From an uncultured Eubacteriales bacterium (GTDB lineage Bacteria > Bacillota > Clostridia > Christensenellales > Aristaeellaceae), in assembly GCA_902799045.1 (NCBI GenBank), contig CADBZH010000020.1, positions 1-64,000 of the forward strand: a DNA stretch of 64,000 nucleotides. Reading direction: 5' to 3'. The notes below the pieces were generated by a model. That model saw only the letters and a list, made by a program, of their open reading frames with translations, made no database searches and had not been told where the DNA came from. The position numbers and the translations under genes were made by a program. Numbering within the stretch: position 1 is the first letter of the stretch; each line of letters begins with the position of its first letter. Positions 33,125 to 41,853 of the stretch are shown in pieces.

Positions 33125-33157
33125 ACAGCCAGAATTCTCCACAGCGAGGTAAAACGC

Positions 33158-34576
33158 ATGAAACAGATGACGATCTACAACACGCTGAGCCGCAAGAAGG
33201 AGCCCTTTGTGCCGGTGCGGGAGGGCAAGGTGGGCATCTACGCCTGCGGCCCGACGGTCTACAACTACTTCCACATCGGCAACGCCCGCCCGTTCATCAT
33301 CTTTGACACGCTGCGGCGCTTCATGGAGCACCTGGGCTACGAGGTGACGTTCGTGCAGAACTTCACTGACATCGACGATAAGATGATCAAGCGCGCCAAC
33401 GAAGAGGGCACCACGGTGGAGGCCATCGCGGAGAAGTACATCGCGGAATACTTCAAGGACGCCGAGGCCATCGGCGTGAAGAAGGCCGACGTGCACCCCC
33501 GCGCCACGAAGCACATCGGCGAGATCATCGGCCTGATCAAGAAGCTGGAGGGCAAGGGGCTGGCCTATCGCGCCGAAAACGGCGACGTCTACTTTGACAC
33601 CCAGGCCTGGCGCAGCAATTACGGCCGGCTCATCGGCCAGGATCTGGACGACTTGGAGTCCGGCGCGCGGGTCGAGGTGGGCGACGTGAAGCGTCACCCG
33701 ATGGACTTCGCCCTCTGGAAGGCGAAGAAGCCCGGCGAGCCCTTCTGGAAGAGCCCCTGGGGCGAAGGCCGCCCCGGCTGGCACATCGAATGCAGCGCCA
33801 TGAGCATGAAATACCTGGGCGAGACCTTCGACATCCACTGCGGCGGCGTGGACCTGATCTTCCCGCACCACGAGAACGAGATCGCCCAGTCCGAGGGCGC
33901 GACCGGCAAGCCCTTCGCGCACTATTGGATGCACAACGGCCACATCAACGTGGACAACAAGAAGATGAGCAAGTCAGCCGGCAACTTCTTCACCGTGCGG
34001 GACATCTCAAAGGAATTCGACCCGGAGGTCGTGCGGATGTTCATGCTGTCGGCCCACTACCGCAGCCCGATCAACTTCTCCCGCGACCTGATGGAGCAGG
34101 CGCGCGCCGGCCTGGAGCGCCTGTACACCGCCCGCAACAACGCGCTGTTCGCGCTGGATCACGCGCCGGATCGCGCGCTGAGCGCCGAGGAGCAGGCCTT
34201 CATCGAGCGCGGCAAGGGCTTCATGGACCAGTTCGATGACGCCATGTGCGACGACCTGAACACCAGCGAGGCTATGGGCGTGCTGTTTGAGTACGTGCGC
34301 GACATGAACACGGCCCTCTCCGACGCCAAGCAGCCCTCCAGGGCCGCCATCGAAGCGGGCCTTGGGATGCTGAACACCATGGCCAGCGACGTGCTTGGCC
34401 TTCTGATGAAGGAGGCCGACACCGTGCCCGAAGACGTGAAGGCATTGGTGCAGGCCAGGGTGGACGCCAAGAAGGCCCGGGACTTCGCCGAGGCCGACCG
34501 CATCCGCGCCCAGGTGCTGGAAATGGGCTACGTCATCGAGGACACCCCGAAGGGCCCGAAAGTGAAAAAGGCCTGA
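33158..34576 (+). CDS. cysS: Cysteinyl-tRNA synthetase
   Basis: 472 residues, the usual length. The class I signature appears as [18 protein letters not shown], where the first Cys is a zinc ligand and HIGN replaces HIGH as is normal in Cys[19 protein letters not shown] holds the other zinc ligands, and [10 protein letters not shown] is the KMSKS loop. The C-terminal helical anticodon domain ends in lysine-rich GPKVKKA. The ATG at 33158 has GAGGT eight nt upstream; the longer frame starts inside the promoter and is excluded. A strong terminator follows. Confidence 0.98.
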   Translation: MKQMTIYNTLSRKKEPFVPVREGKVGIYACGPTVYNYFHIGNARPFIIFDTLRRFMEHLGYEVTFVQNFTDIDDKMIKRANEEGTTVEAIAEKYIAEYFKDAEAIGVKKADVHPRATKHIGEIIGLIKKLEGKGLAYRAENGDVYFDTQAWRSNYGRLIGQDLDDLESGARVEVGDVKRHPMDFALWKAKKPGEPFWKSPWGEGRPGWHIECSAMSMKYLGETFDIHCGGVDLIFPHHENEIAQSEGATGKPFAHYWMHNGHINVDNKKMSKSAGNFFTVRDISKEFDPEVVRMFMLSAHYRSPINFSRDLMEQARAGLERLYTARNNALFALDHAPDRALSAEEQAFIERGKGFMDQFDDAMCDDLNTSEAMGVLFEYVRDMNTALSDAKQPSRAAIEAGLGMLNTMASDVLGLLMKEADTVPEDVKALVQARVDAKKARDFAEADRIRAQVLEMGYVIEDTPKGPKVKKA

Positions 34577-34592
34577 AGCAGCCGTCAAATTG

Positions 34593-34630
34593 GACACGCC
34601 GCGCCGGGGATTCCGGCGCGGCGTGTCTTG
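34593..34630 (+). terminator. Terminator of cysS
   Basis: GACACGCCGCGCCGG / CCGGCGCGGCGTGTC give a perfect 15-bp stem with a 5-nt loop, followed by TTG and an AT-rich tract. The T-run is short but the stem is very stable. Confidence 0.85.
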
Positions 34631-34661
34631 TATTAAATTATGACAGAATTCGCACATGATA

Positions 34662-34691
34662 TTGACAAAATCCGAGCATGCGTGTTATAAT
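34662..34691 (+). promoter_or_regulatory. Promoter of the SH3-domain gene
   Basis: Consensus TTGACA (34662-34667), 18 nt, consensus TATAAT (34686-34691). Confidence 0.85.
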
Positions 34692-34748
34692 ATTTTTACG
34701 ATGATATCCGGCACACGCTGTGTGTCGATCTGCGAGGGGGATTGGCAA

Positions 34749-35282
34749 ATGAAGTTTTCTGGCATGATCAGGCGCGTGTTCGCGCTGGCGTTGGTCGTGG
34801 CGCTGCTGGCTGGTATTTCCACCGTCGGCGTGGCTTTCGCTGAAAAGAGCAACTACTATTGCACGGCGAACCGTGTGAACGTTCGCTCCGGCCCCTCGAG
34901 CAGCAACGCGAGCATCGGCAAACTGATGAAGGGCGACGTGGTGACCTACATTGGCAAGTCCAACGGCTGGTACAAGGTCTCCTTCTATGACAAGAAGAGT
35001 CACACCTCCGTCAACGGCTACGTCTATCGCAAGTATCTCAGCGCGGTGGCCCCGTCGAAGAGCTCCGGCTCCTCGATCTCCACTACCACCACCTACAAGA
35101 CCACCGTGAACCTGCGCGTGCGATCCGAGCCGTCCATCACCAGCGGCTATGTGCGCACCAAGCTGAAGAGCGGCACCAAGGTCAGCGTGGTCAAGCAGAA
35201 GAAGTCCTGGGTGTACGTCACCTACAAGGGTGGCTCCGGCTGGGTGAGCGCGAAGTACCTGAAGAAGGTCTACAAGAAATAA
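34749..35282 (+). CDS. Exported protein with two bacterial SH3 domains
   Basis: 177 residues. Signal peptide (VFALALVVALLAGISTVGVA), first SH3 domain at about 30-100 (ANRVNVRSGPSSSNASIGKL, YIGKSNGWYKVSFY, GYVYRKYLS), a serine-rich linker and a second SH3 domain at about 115-177 (VNLRVRSEPSITSGYVRTKL, WVSAKYLKK). The domains are of the SH3b type that binds cell-wall peptides. No catalytic domain is attached, which is unusual because most such proteins carry a lytic domain. The basic C-terminus may bind wall polymers. Single gene between strong promoter and terminator. Confidence 0.92.
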   Translation: MKFSGMIRRVFALALVVALLAGISTVGVAFAEKSNYYCTANRVNVRSGPSSSNASIGKLMKGDVVTYIGKSNGWYKVSFYDKKSHTSVNGYVYRKYLSAVAPSKSSGSSISTTTTYKTTVNLRVRSEPSITSGYVRTKLKSGTKVSVVKQKKSWVYVTYKGGSGWVSAKYLKKVYKK

Positions 35283-35293
35283 ATAAAGCGGCA

Positions 35294-35329
35294 AAAGCGC
35301 TTCGGGAATCGATCCCGAAGCGCTTTTTG
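35294..35329 (+). terminator. Terminator of the SH3-domain gene
   Basis: AAAAGCGCTTCGGGA / TCCCGAAGCGCTTTT, 15-bp perfect stem, 5-nt loop, then T. Confidence 0.92.
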
Positions 35330-35379
35330 GTTCTTCATGCACAGTTGAGAAATCTGCGAATTGGATCTGCTTGACGTTT

Positions 35380-35433
35380 CGTACAGCTCCTGCGCTTCAC
35401 TGGCCTTCGGCTGCGCTGCGCAGGAGCTGTACG
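35380..35433. repeat. 16-bp perfect inverted repeat
   Basis: CGTACAGCTCCTGCGC (35380-35395) and GCGCAGGAGCTGTACG (35418-35433) pair completely around a 22-nt loop that itself contains GGCCTTCGGC. No T-run. It lies between the convergent SH3 and cbiD genes, and its outer CGTACAG matches the repeat at 29976. Confidence 0.7.
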
Positions 35434-35488
35434 CATCATTGACCGATCGCATATCGCCTGTTCCCCCGCTCTTCCGTGACGAACCGCT

Positions 35489-36622
35489 TTACCCCCTCAG
35501 CCGCTCCGCCAGGGCGTCGGCGTTGTCGCTCCGGCAGAGGATGCCCGCGTGGGGCGGGCGGTTGGTGAAGCAAACGAAGCCGATCTCCACCGACTCCGGC
35601 GTCCAGCGCTCCAGCGTCGCCCGGATGCGTTCGCCCAGCGCCGCCATGGCCGGCTGCAGGAGGCCCGCCCCGCGCAGGGCGTCCAGCGCCGCGTCGGTGG
35701 TGGCGCAGGCCAGGAGCTCGCGCAGCAGCGGCGCCTCGGCGCCCGCCTCCAGGGCGCAGGCAACCAGCGCCTCCATGCGGCCGTCGCCCTGGGCGGAGTG
35801 GGTGTTGCGCGCGCCGATGCCCAGCTTCACCAGCTTGCCGACGTGCCCCACCAGCAGGATCTCGCGAAACCCCGCCGCCACCGCCGCGTCCACCCCGTCG
35901 CCGATGAAATTCGCCACGCTGACCGGCCGGGCGCCCAGATGCATGGCGTTGCGGGCGAAGGTCTCGCCGTAGTTGCCGGGACAGAGCAGCGCGGCCTCCG
36001 CCCCCTCGGCGCGCCGCACGTTCAGCTCCAGGCGGATGGTGTCCACCAGCGCGGCGGCGGACATGGGCTCCACGATGCCGGTGGTGCCGATCACGGACAG
36101 CCCGCCCTCGATGCCAAGGCGCGGGTTGAACGTCTTTTGGGCGAGCGCCTCGCCGCCGGGAATGGAGATGGTGACGGAGAGGCCCCCGGCATAGCCGTGG
36201 CGCGCCATGGCGGCCTCGGCCTGTTCGCGGATCATCCGCCGGGGCACGCTGTTAATCGCCGCCGCGCCGACGGGCTGGTCCAGGCCCTCCCGGGTGACGC
36301 GCCCGACGCCATCGCCGCCATCGATCGCGACGCCGCTTTCGATCCTGCGGACGCTGGCGAACACCAAAACGCCGTTCGTGATGTCCGGATCGTCGCCGCT
36401 GTCCTTGCGCACGGCGCAGGCGGCGCGGTTCTCCCCCGCCGACGGCTCCAGGATGTCCAGCTCGAGCCTCACGCCCTTCGGGGTGTCCAGCGCCACGGAC
36501 TTCGGCGCTTCCCCGCCCAGCAGCAGCTCCGTCGCTGCCGCCGTCGCCGCCGCCGCGCACGCCCCGGTGGTGTAGCCGCAGCGCAGGGCGCGGCCGTTTC
36601 GCGTGATGGTATAGCGCAGCAT
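35489..36622 (-). CDS. cbiD: Cobalt-precorrin-5B C1-methyltransferase
   Basis: 377 residues. The start LRCGYTTGACAAAATAAA is the family hallmark, followed by DDPDITNGVLVFASV and GRVTREGLDQPVGAAAIN, then GTTGIVEPMS and GHVGKLVKLGIGARNTHSAQ near the end. CbiD methylates C1 of cobalt-precorrin-5B in the anaerobic pathway and has no counterpart in the aerobic one. It is the last gene of the six-gene cobalamin operon, 3 nt after cbiC. Confidence 0.97.
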   Translation of the reverse strand: MLRYTITRNGRALRCGYTTGACAAAATAAATELLLGGEAPKSVALDTPKGVRLELDILEPSAGENRAACAVRKDSGDDPDITNGVLVFASVRRIESGVAIDGGDGVGRVTREGLDQPVGAAAINSVPRRMIREQAEAAMARHGYAGGLSVTISIPGGEALAQKTFNPRLGIEGGLSVIGTTGIVEPMSAAALVDTIRLELNVRRAEGAEAALLCPGNYGETFARNAMHLGARPVSVANFIGDGVDAAVAAGFREILLVGHVGKLVKLGIGARNTHSAQGDGRMEALVACALEAGAEAPLLRELLACATTDAALDALRGAGLLQPAMAALGERIRATLERWTPESVEIGFVCFTNRPPHAGILCRSDNADALAERLRG

Positions 36623-36625
36623 GGC

Positions 36626-37255
36626 CTACCTCCCCAGCATGTAGATGAGGGCGTTGCAGATCGCCGCGGCCACATTGCTGCCGCCCTTGCGGCCACGGGC
36701 CACGATTTGCGGCACGTCCGTCTGCATCAGCAGCTCCTTCGACGCCGTCACGTTCACAAAGCCCACCGGCGCGCCGATCACCAGCCGCGGGCAAAGCCGC
36801 CCCCCGTCGATCAGTTCGCAGGCGCGGATCAGCGCCGTCGGCGCGTTGCCGATGGCCAGGATCAGCGGACGGTCGATGGCCGCGGCGCGCTCCATGGAGA
36901 CCAGCGAGCGCGTCACGCCCCGGCGGGCAGCCTCGGCGGCCACGTCCGGCTCCGCGATGAAGCAGCGCGCCTCGCCGCCCCACCGGCCCAGCGCTCCCTT
37001 GTTGATGCCCGCCATGGCCATGGTCGTGTCCGTGACGATCACCGTGCCCTCGCGAAGGGCCTGAAGCGCCGCGTCCACCGCGTCCTCGGAGATGAACAGG
37101 TTGTCGGCGTAGTCAAAGTCCGCCGTGGTGTGGATCACTCGCTTGACGATCGGCGCGGTGCGCGGGTCGAGGGGATGCTTCAGCTCCGATTCGATGATCT
37201 CAAAGCTCCGCGCCTCGATGTCCATCGGCGCGACGCGCTCCAGCGCCACCTTCAT
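36626..37255 (-). CDS. cbiC: Precorrin-8X / cobalt-precorrin-8 methylmutase
   Basis: 209 residues. IEARSFEIIESELKHPLDPR includes the start of the fold; VKRVIHTTADFDYADNLF holds the catalytic His; ALILAIGNAPTAL-like text (ILAIGNAPTALIRACELID) and VIGAPVGFVNVTASKELLM close the active site. It moves the C11 methyl to C12 to give hydrogenobyrinate or cobyrinate. Its start overlaps the stop of the upstream fusion gene by 4 nt. Confidence 0.97.
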   Translation of the reverse strand: MKVALERVAPMDIEARSFEIIESELKHPLDPRTAPIVKRVIHTTADFDYADNLFISEDAVDAALQALREGTVIVTDTTMAMAGINKGALGRWGGEARCFIAEPDVAAEAARRGVTRSLVSMERAAAIDRPLILAIGNAPTALIRACELIDGGRLCPRLVIGAPVGFVNVTASKELLMQTDVPQIVARGRKGGSNVAAAICNALIYMLGR

Positions 37256-39237
37256 CGTCCCTCGCCTCCCTCGTCATTTTCCATCGCCGCGATCCAGACG
37301 GGGTTCGCCGCCTCCATCAGGTGCACGCGGCCCTTCGGCTTCGCCCGGGAGACGCTCAGCTGGATCAGCTCGCGCGACGCAAAGCGCCCCTCGCCGAGGA
37401 TCGCCGCGATTTCGCCGACGCTCTCCGGCGCGATGGCGTTGACGACGATCCGCGCGCCCGGATTCTTCGTGAGCGCCGCGTCGATGATCCCGCGCAGGCT
37501 GCCCCCGCTGCCGCCGATGAACACGCGGTCCGGCACGGGCAGGTCCGCCAGCGCCCCGGGGGCCTCACCGCGAACGATCTCAAGGTTCTTCAGGCCAAAG
37601 CGCCGCGCGTTTCGCCCGATCAGCGCCGCGGCGTCCTCCCGGCACTCCACGGCAAAGACGCGGCCCCTGGGACACAGAAGCGCCGCTTCGACGGACACCG
37701 AGCCGGTGCCCGCGCCCACGTCCCACACGACGGCGTCCTCCGTCAGGCGCAGCTTCGAGACGGCCACGGCGCGGACCTCACTCTTCGTCATCGGTACAAT
37801 CCGGCCGCACGTCTCCCGCAGGAACGCGCCGTCCGGCATGCCCACCGGCAGCGGCCGGGGCGCATGCTCGATCAGCGCGACGCTCAACGGCTCACAGGCC
37901 GCGTCCGAAAGCGCCTCCGCCGTGCCGGTCAATATCGCCTCATCCGGGTAGGAAAGCCGCTGGCCCACGCAGAGGCGCGCGTCGCCCAGCCCGGCCTCGC
38001 ACAGCGTCCCGCACAGGCGCTTCAGGCCGTCCGCGCCGCCCAGCAGCGCGAAAACCCGACCCGTGCGCCCCAGCGCCTGCACGACGCCGCCCTCGCGCCC
38101 GTGGAGCGATACCGGCTGCACGTCTTCCCAGGTCGTGCCCAGCTTTGCGCACAGCGCCTGCAGCGAGCTCAGCCCCGGCAGAAGGCGCACGTCGTGGCCC
38201 GCCAGCAGCGGCAGCAGCTTCTTCGCGCCGCTGAAAAAGCCCGTGTCGCCGGACATCGCCACCACCACGCGGCGGTATTCCGGGTGCTCGCGGATGATCC
38301 GGGCGATCTGCTCCGGCGCGATCGCCTCATGGCAGGGCTTGCCGAAGCCCTTCGCCGTTACCAGAAGCCGCGCCGCGCCGATCACGCAGTCGCAGGCCTC
38401 CAGCGCCGCTTTCGCCTCGAGGGTCAGCGTCTCAGGCGCGCCCATGCCCATGCCGACGACGGCGATCTCCCGCGCGTCCCGCAGGCCGAAGCGCCCGATG
38501 AGCCTCGCGACGACCCCGGCAAAGTCCTCGCCATCCCCGGCCTCCGGGCGCCCGACCACCACGCATTTCGCCCCGGCCAGCCGCGCCGCCTCCAGCTTCT
38601 CCCGCAGCCCGCCGATGTCTCCGGAATCCTTCGTCACCAGCCACTCGGCGCGGATCTGGCGCAGCGTGGCGGCGTTCATCTCCACGGAAAACGGGCCCTG
38701 CATGGCGATCACGTGGCTGGGCGGAAAGCCCGCCTCCTCGCACGCCGACAGCGACGCGGCCATCGGCAGCACCCGCGCCCAGAGGCGGCCTTGGTAATCC
38801 GGGACGCGCGCGTAGGGCGCCAGCGCCTTGCCGCCGGTAGCGATCAGGGCGTTTCCGGCGTGGGCCGCGAGGAAATCCGCCGCCGCCTCGACGCTGTCGA
38901 CGACGATGGCGTCGCCGTCGGGCCCGGTCCCGCCGCGGCAAAGGCGGATGTACTCCACATGCGCCGCTTCGCAGGCGGCGCGGATGTTGCGCGAGGCCTC
39001 CGTGGCGAAGGGATGGGTGGCGTCCACCACCGCGTCAAAGCGGCGCTGCTCCAGGAACGCCGCCATGCCCGCCGCGTCCATCCGTCCGGCGAGCACCCGC
39101 ACGTCGTCGCTCTCCGGGATCAGCGCCTCGCCGTACTCCGTCGCCACGCAGACGGTCACGCGGCCGCCCTGGCCCCGAAGGAATTCCGCGAGCCGCCGTC
39201 CCTCGGTGGTACCCCCGAAAATGCAGATCTCAAACAT
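37252..39237 (-). CDS. Triple fusion: precorrin-6A reductase, C5,15-methyltransferase (CbiE) and decarboxylating CbiT
   Basis: 661 residues in three units. Residues 1-250 are CobK/CbiJ (ICIFGGTTEGRRLAEFL, VVDATHPFATEASRNI, IATGGKALAPY). Residues about 258-460 are CbiE (IAVVGMGMGAPETLTLEAKA, VIGAARLL, VVVAMSGDTGFFSGAKKL, LPGLSSLQALCAKLG). Residues about 470-661 are CbiT (MTKSEVRAVAVSKLRLTEDA, VWDVGAGTGSVSVEAA, VFIGGSGGSLRGII). CbiE-CbiT fusions (CobL) are common. The extra CbiJ part makes one protein for the reduction, two methylations and decarboxylation. The ATG at 39237 overlaps the cobJ stop by 8 nt. Confidence 0.95.
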   Translation of the reverse strand: MFEICIFGGTTEGRRLAEFLRGQGGRVTVCVATEYGEALIPESDDVRVLAGRMDAAGMAAFLEQRRFDAVVDATHPFATEASRNIRAACEAAHVEYIRLCRGGTGPDGDAIVVDSVEAAADFLAAHAGNALIATGGKALAPYARVPDYQGRLWARVLPMAASLSACEEAGFPPSHVIAMQGPFSVEMNAATLRQIRAEWLVTKDSGDIGGLREKLEAARLAGAKCVVVGRPEAGDGEDFAGVVARLIGRFGLRDAREIAVVGMGMGAPETLTLEAKAALEACDCVIGAARLLVTAKGFGKPCHEAIAPEQIARIIREHPEYRRVVVAMSGDTGFFSGAKKLLPLLAGHDVRLLPGLSSLQALCAKLGTTWEDVQPVSLHGREGGVVQALGRTGRVFALLGGADGLKRLCGTLCEAGLGDARLCVGQRLSYPDEAILTGTAEALSDAACEPLSVALIEHAPRPLPVGMPDGAFLRETCGRIVPMTKSEVRAVAVSKLRLTEDAVVWDVGAGTGSVSVEAALLCPRGRVFAVECREDAAALIGRNARRFGLKNLEIVRGEAPGALADLPVPDRVFIGGSGGSLRGIIDAALTKNPGARIVVNAIAPESVGEIAAILGEGRFASRELIQLSVSRAKPKGRVHLMEAANPVWIAAMENDEGGEGR

Positions 39238-39958
39238 CCCGATACCCCCTGGGCGTCACCATCCTGCCGCCGATGACCCTTGTGGCGGAATTGCCGACGT
39301 AGGCGGTGGTGAACATGTCCGCCGGATAGTCGCTCAGCTCCAAGAGCGTCATCAGCCGCGTCGCTTCCCCCGCCCGGCCGATGTTTCGCGCCACGCCGCA
39401 GACGGTTTCAGGCTTTGCATAGCGAAGCAGCGCGTCGCAGGCCCGCCGGAGCGCGTCCGGGCGATGGCGGCTGGCGGGGTTGTAGAGGGCCACGCAGAAA
39501 TCGCCCATGGCAGCGCACTGAAGCCGCCTTTCGATGACCTCCCAGGGCGTCAGCTGGTCTGACAGGGAGATCACGGCGAAGTCATGCCCAAGCGGCGCGC
39601 CCAGCAGCGCCGCGCCGGAGGTGGCCGCCGTGAGCCCGCCGACGACCTCCACCTCGACGGGCGCGTCGCCGATCAGCTCGCAGACCAGGCCCGCCATGCC
39701 GTAGACGCCGGCGTCGCCGCTGCAGATCACCGCGACGCTCCTGCCCGACCGGGCCAGCTCCAGCGCCAGCTTACAGCGCTCGACCTCGCCTCGCATGCCG
39801 GTGGCTCGGAATTCCTTGCCCGGCAGGCGCGGGCGGATCAGCTCCACATAGAGCGTATAGCCCACGATCACGTCGGCTGCCTCCAGCGCCTCCACGGCCC
39901 GCAGGGTCAGCTCCCGCCAGTCGCCGGGGCCGATGCCCACCACGCTAAGCCTCGCCAA
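39230..39958 (-). CDS. cobJ: Precorrin-3B C17-methyltransferase
   Basis: 242 residues, a single tetrapyrrole methylase domain: VVGIGPGDWRELTLRAVEAL, VIVGYTLYVELI, VAVICSGDAGVYGMAGLVCE, VVGGLTAATSGAALLGAPLG, HDFAVISLSDQLTPW and CVALYNPASRHRPD. The Y-x-x-Y and SLSD-LL-TPW features fit CobJ/CbiH, which adds the C17 methyl and contracts the ring. It overlaps cbiG by 14 nt upstream and the fusion gene downstream. Confidence 0.95.
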   Translation of the reverse strand: MARLSVVGIGPGDWRELTLRAVEALEAADVIVGYTLYVELIRPRLPGKEFRATGMRGEVERCKLALELARSGRSVAVICSGDAGVYGMAGLVCELIGDAPVEVEVVGGLTAATSGAALLGAPLGHDFAVISLSDQLTPWEVIERRLQCAAMGDFCVALYNPASRHRPDALRRACDALLRYAKPETVCGVARNIGRAGEATRLMTLLELSDYPADMFTTAYVGNSATRVIGGRMVTPRGYRDV

Positions 39959-41003
39959 AGTCGATCCCCCATTTCATCTCCGCCACGGCGACGGTCACGC
40001 CGTTTTCCGCGGTCTTTGGAACCACCAGCCGTCCGCCCCCGGCCATGGCCGCACGTTCGCAGACGTTCCCCACGCCGACGGCGCGCTTCACGAATTCGGA
40101 AGCGCTGAAATCGCCGGGCACCGCCGCCAGCTGTTCAGCCGTATACAGCCGAAGCGGCCAGCCGCGCGCTTCACAGAGCGCGATCAGGCCCGCCTCGTCG
40201 GCCTTGAGGTCGATGGACGCGGCCTCCCGCACGGCGTCCGAACGCAATCCGTGCTCGGCAAAAGCCCTCTCGATCAGCGCGTCGATGGCCTCCGGGGGCG
40301 TTCCGCGGCGACAGCCGATCCCCACCCGCAGCGCCCGGGGCACGATCGCCAGCGTCGCCTCAAAGGGGCGGCGGAGTCGGGTCGTCACGCAGATGCCCAG
40401 CGGGCCGGAATCGCCCGGAACCAGGCCGTCCGGCAGGTCGCTGTTCACCGGCACGTCCGCGCAAAGCGGGATCTCCCCGGTCAGTATCTCCGCCGAGACG
40501 CGCTTTGCCAGCGCCATGTCCGCAATCAAAAAGCCGCGCTCCGCCGCCCAGGCATCCACGGCGAAGCGGCCGTTTACATCTGTGGCGGTGGTGATCACGG
40601 GCGTCGCGCCCAGCGCCCCGGCCAGCCGCACCGCCAGCCGGTTCGCGCCGCCGATGTGGCCGGAGAGCAGCGGGACGACGAACCGCGCCCGCTCGTCCAC
40701 GCACAGCACCGCCGGGTCGCTGCGCTTGTCCCGCACGTGCGGCGCGACGGCCCGCACGGCGATGCCCGCGGCCCCGACAAACACCAGCGCGTCCCATTCA
40801 AACACGCTGCCGACAAAGCCGGGCAGGTCGTCCCCGTAGGTCTCGCAGACCTCGCTGGCCTCGCAGACCTCGCAGGCCTCGCAGGTCTCGCATGTCTCGC
40901 GGGCCAGCCGCGCGGGCACCAGAAGCCGCCCGCCGACGCTCTGCCGGATGCGCCGGGCGGTTTCGATGCCCTGCCGGGTGAAGGCGAAGATCGCGGTGTT
41001 CAC
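39945..41003 (-). CDS. cbiG: Cobalt-precorrin-5A hydrolase, with a cysteine-rich repeat insert
   Basis: 352 residues from the GTG at 41003. N-terminal CbiG domain: ALVFVGAAGIAVRAVAPHVR, DPAVLCVDERARFVVPLLSG, HIGGANRLAVRLAGALGATP. C-terminal CbiG/CobE domain: VGIGCRRGTPPEAIDALIER and KAEAGLIA-like text through FVKRAVGVGNVCERAAMA. It opens the lactone ring and releases acetaldehyde. Near residues 35-55 is an unusual stretch CETCEACEVCEASEVCET coded by seven 9-bp tandem repeats at 40839-40901; ordinary CbiG proteins have a plain linker there. It overlaps cbiF by 4 nt. Confidence 0.94.
   Translation of the reverse strand: MNTAIFAFTRQGIETARRIRQSVGGRLLVPARLARETCETCEACEVCEASEVCETYGDDLPGFVGSVFEWDALVFVGAAGIAVRAVAPHVRDKRSDPAVLCVDERARFVVPLLSGHIGGANRLAVRLAGALGATPVITTATDVNGRFAVDAWAAERGFLIADMALAKRVSAEILTGEIPLCADVPVNSDLPDGLVPGDSGPLGICVTTRLRRPFEATLAIVPRALRVGIGCRRGTPPEAIDALIERAFAEHGLRSDAVREAASIDLKADEAGLIALCEARGWPLRLYTAEQLAAVPGDFSASEFVKRAVGVGNVCERAAMAGGGRLVVPKTAENGVTVAVAEMKWGIDFGEA
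40839..40901. repeat. Seven tandem 9-bp repeats inside cbiG
   Basis: The plus-strand unit is approximately GGCCTCGCA, repeated head to tail with single-base changes. On the coding strand it reads as the triplet Glu-x-Cys. The length is a multiple of three, so the frame is kept. Confidence 0.9.
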
Positions 41004-41755
41004 GGCCTCGCCTCCCGGCACCCGGTGGTGAAGCCGGGGTCGTAGAGCCTGGAGCGCTCGTACGCCTCCCCCAGGAAATCCCCGACGAGGATCAGCGCCG
41101 TCTTTGCAATGTCCTCCGCCGCCATCGTCTTCGCCAGCATCCCGACGGTGCAGCGGAGAACGCGCTCGTCCGGCCAGGTGGCCTTGTAGACCACGGCGGC
41201 GGGGGTTTCGGCGGGGTAGCCGCCCGCCAGCAGCTCCGCCTGGGTCTCCCGCGCCAGAGAGGCGCTCAGAAACAGCACCATCGTCGCGCGATGGGCCGCC
41301 AGCGCGCGCAGCTTCTCCCTCTCCGGCACGGGGGTGCGCCCCTCGGCGCGGGTGATGACGACGGTCTGGCTCACGCCCGGCAGCGTGTACTCTGCCCGAA
41401 GCGCCGCCGCCGCGCCGCAGAAGGCGCTGACGCCGGGGCAGACGTCGTAGTCGATGCCCCGGGCCCTGAGCGCGTCGAACTGCTCCCGCACGGCGCCGTA
41501 GAGGCAGGGATCGCCGGTGTGCAGGCGCACGGTGGTCTTGCCCGCGCTCTCGGCGGCTTCGATCACCTGAAGCACCTCCTCCAGCGTCATCTCCGCGCTG
41601 TTGTGGATCTCGCAACCCGCCTTCGCGTACTGAAGCAGCGCCGGGTTCACCAGCGAACCGGCCCAGATGACGACGTCCGCCTCGCCGAGCAGCCTCGCGC
41701 CGCGCACCGTGATCAGGTCCGCCGCGCCGCTGCCCGCGCCGATGAAGTGTACCAT
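41000..41755 (-). CDS. cbiF: Precorrin-4 / cobalt-precorrin-4 C11-methyltransferase
   Basis: 251 residues of the tetrapyrrole methylase fold: VHFIGAGSGAADLITVRGAR, VIWAGSLVNPALLQYAK, EIHNSAEMTLEEVLQVIEA, VRLHTGDPCLYGAVREQFDA, VCPGVSAFCGAAAALRAEYT and TVVITRAEGRTPVPERE. NSA-x-MTLEE is specific for CbiF/CobM. The ATG at 41755 has GGGAGGG six nt upstream. It is the first gene of the operon and has its own promoter with a leader of about 17 nt. Confidence 0.97.
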   Translation of the reverse strand: MVHFIGAGSGAADLITVRGARLLGEADVVIWAGSLVNPALLQYAKAGCEIHNSAEMTLEEVLQVIEAAESAGKTTVRLHTGDPCLYGAVREQFDALRARGIDYDVCPGVSAFCGAAAALRAEYTLPGVSQTVVITRAEGRTPVPEREKLRALAAHRATMVLFLSASLARETQAELLAGGYPAETPAAVVYKATWPDERVLRCTVGMLAKTMAAEDIAKTALILVGDFLGEAYERSRLYDPGFTTGCREARP

Positions 41756-41778
41756 GCTGTTCCCTCCCGTCCCCTCAA

Positions 41779-41807
41779 TCTTACCACCATCCCCTTTGCC
41801 TGTCAAC
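41779..41807 (-). promoter_or_regulatory. Promoter of the cobalamin operon
   Basis: TTGACA (41807-41802), 17 nt and TAAGAT (41784-41779) on the minus strand. Transcription would start near 41772, leaving only about 17 nt before cbiF, so there is no room for a cobalamin riboswitch. Confidence 0.75.
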
Positions 41808-41816
41808 GCAGCACAA

Positions 41817-41845
41817 AGGCGGCGGGCCGATGGCCCGCCGCCTTG
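41817..41845 (-). terminator. Strong hairpin after the oxidoreductase operon
   Basis: AAGGCGGCGGGCC / GGCCCGCCGCCTT pair perfectly (13 bp, 3-nt loop) eight nt after the vorC stop. On the minus strand only TTTGTG follows, so termination may be partial. Confidence 0.75.
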
Positions 41846-41853
41846 CGTTGGTT

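Noticed and set aside
33125-33157. T-box before cysS
   Set aside because: The leader is only about 30 nt and holds no T-box sequence.
41756-41853. Cobalamin riboswitch before cbiF
   Set aside because: The promoter lies about 17 nt from the start codon, and the whole gap to vorC is about 100 nt and filled with a hairpin. No B12-box is seen.
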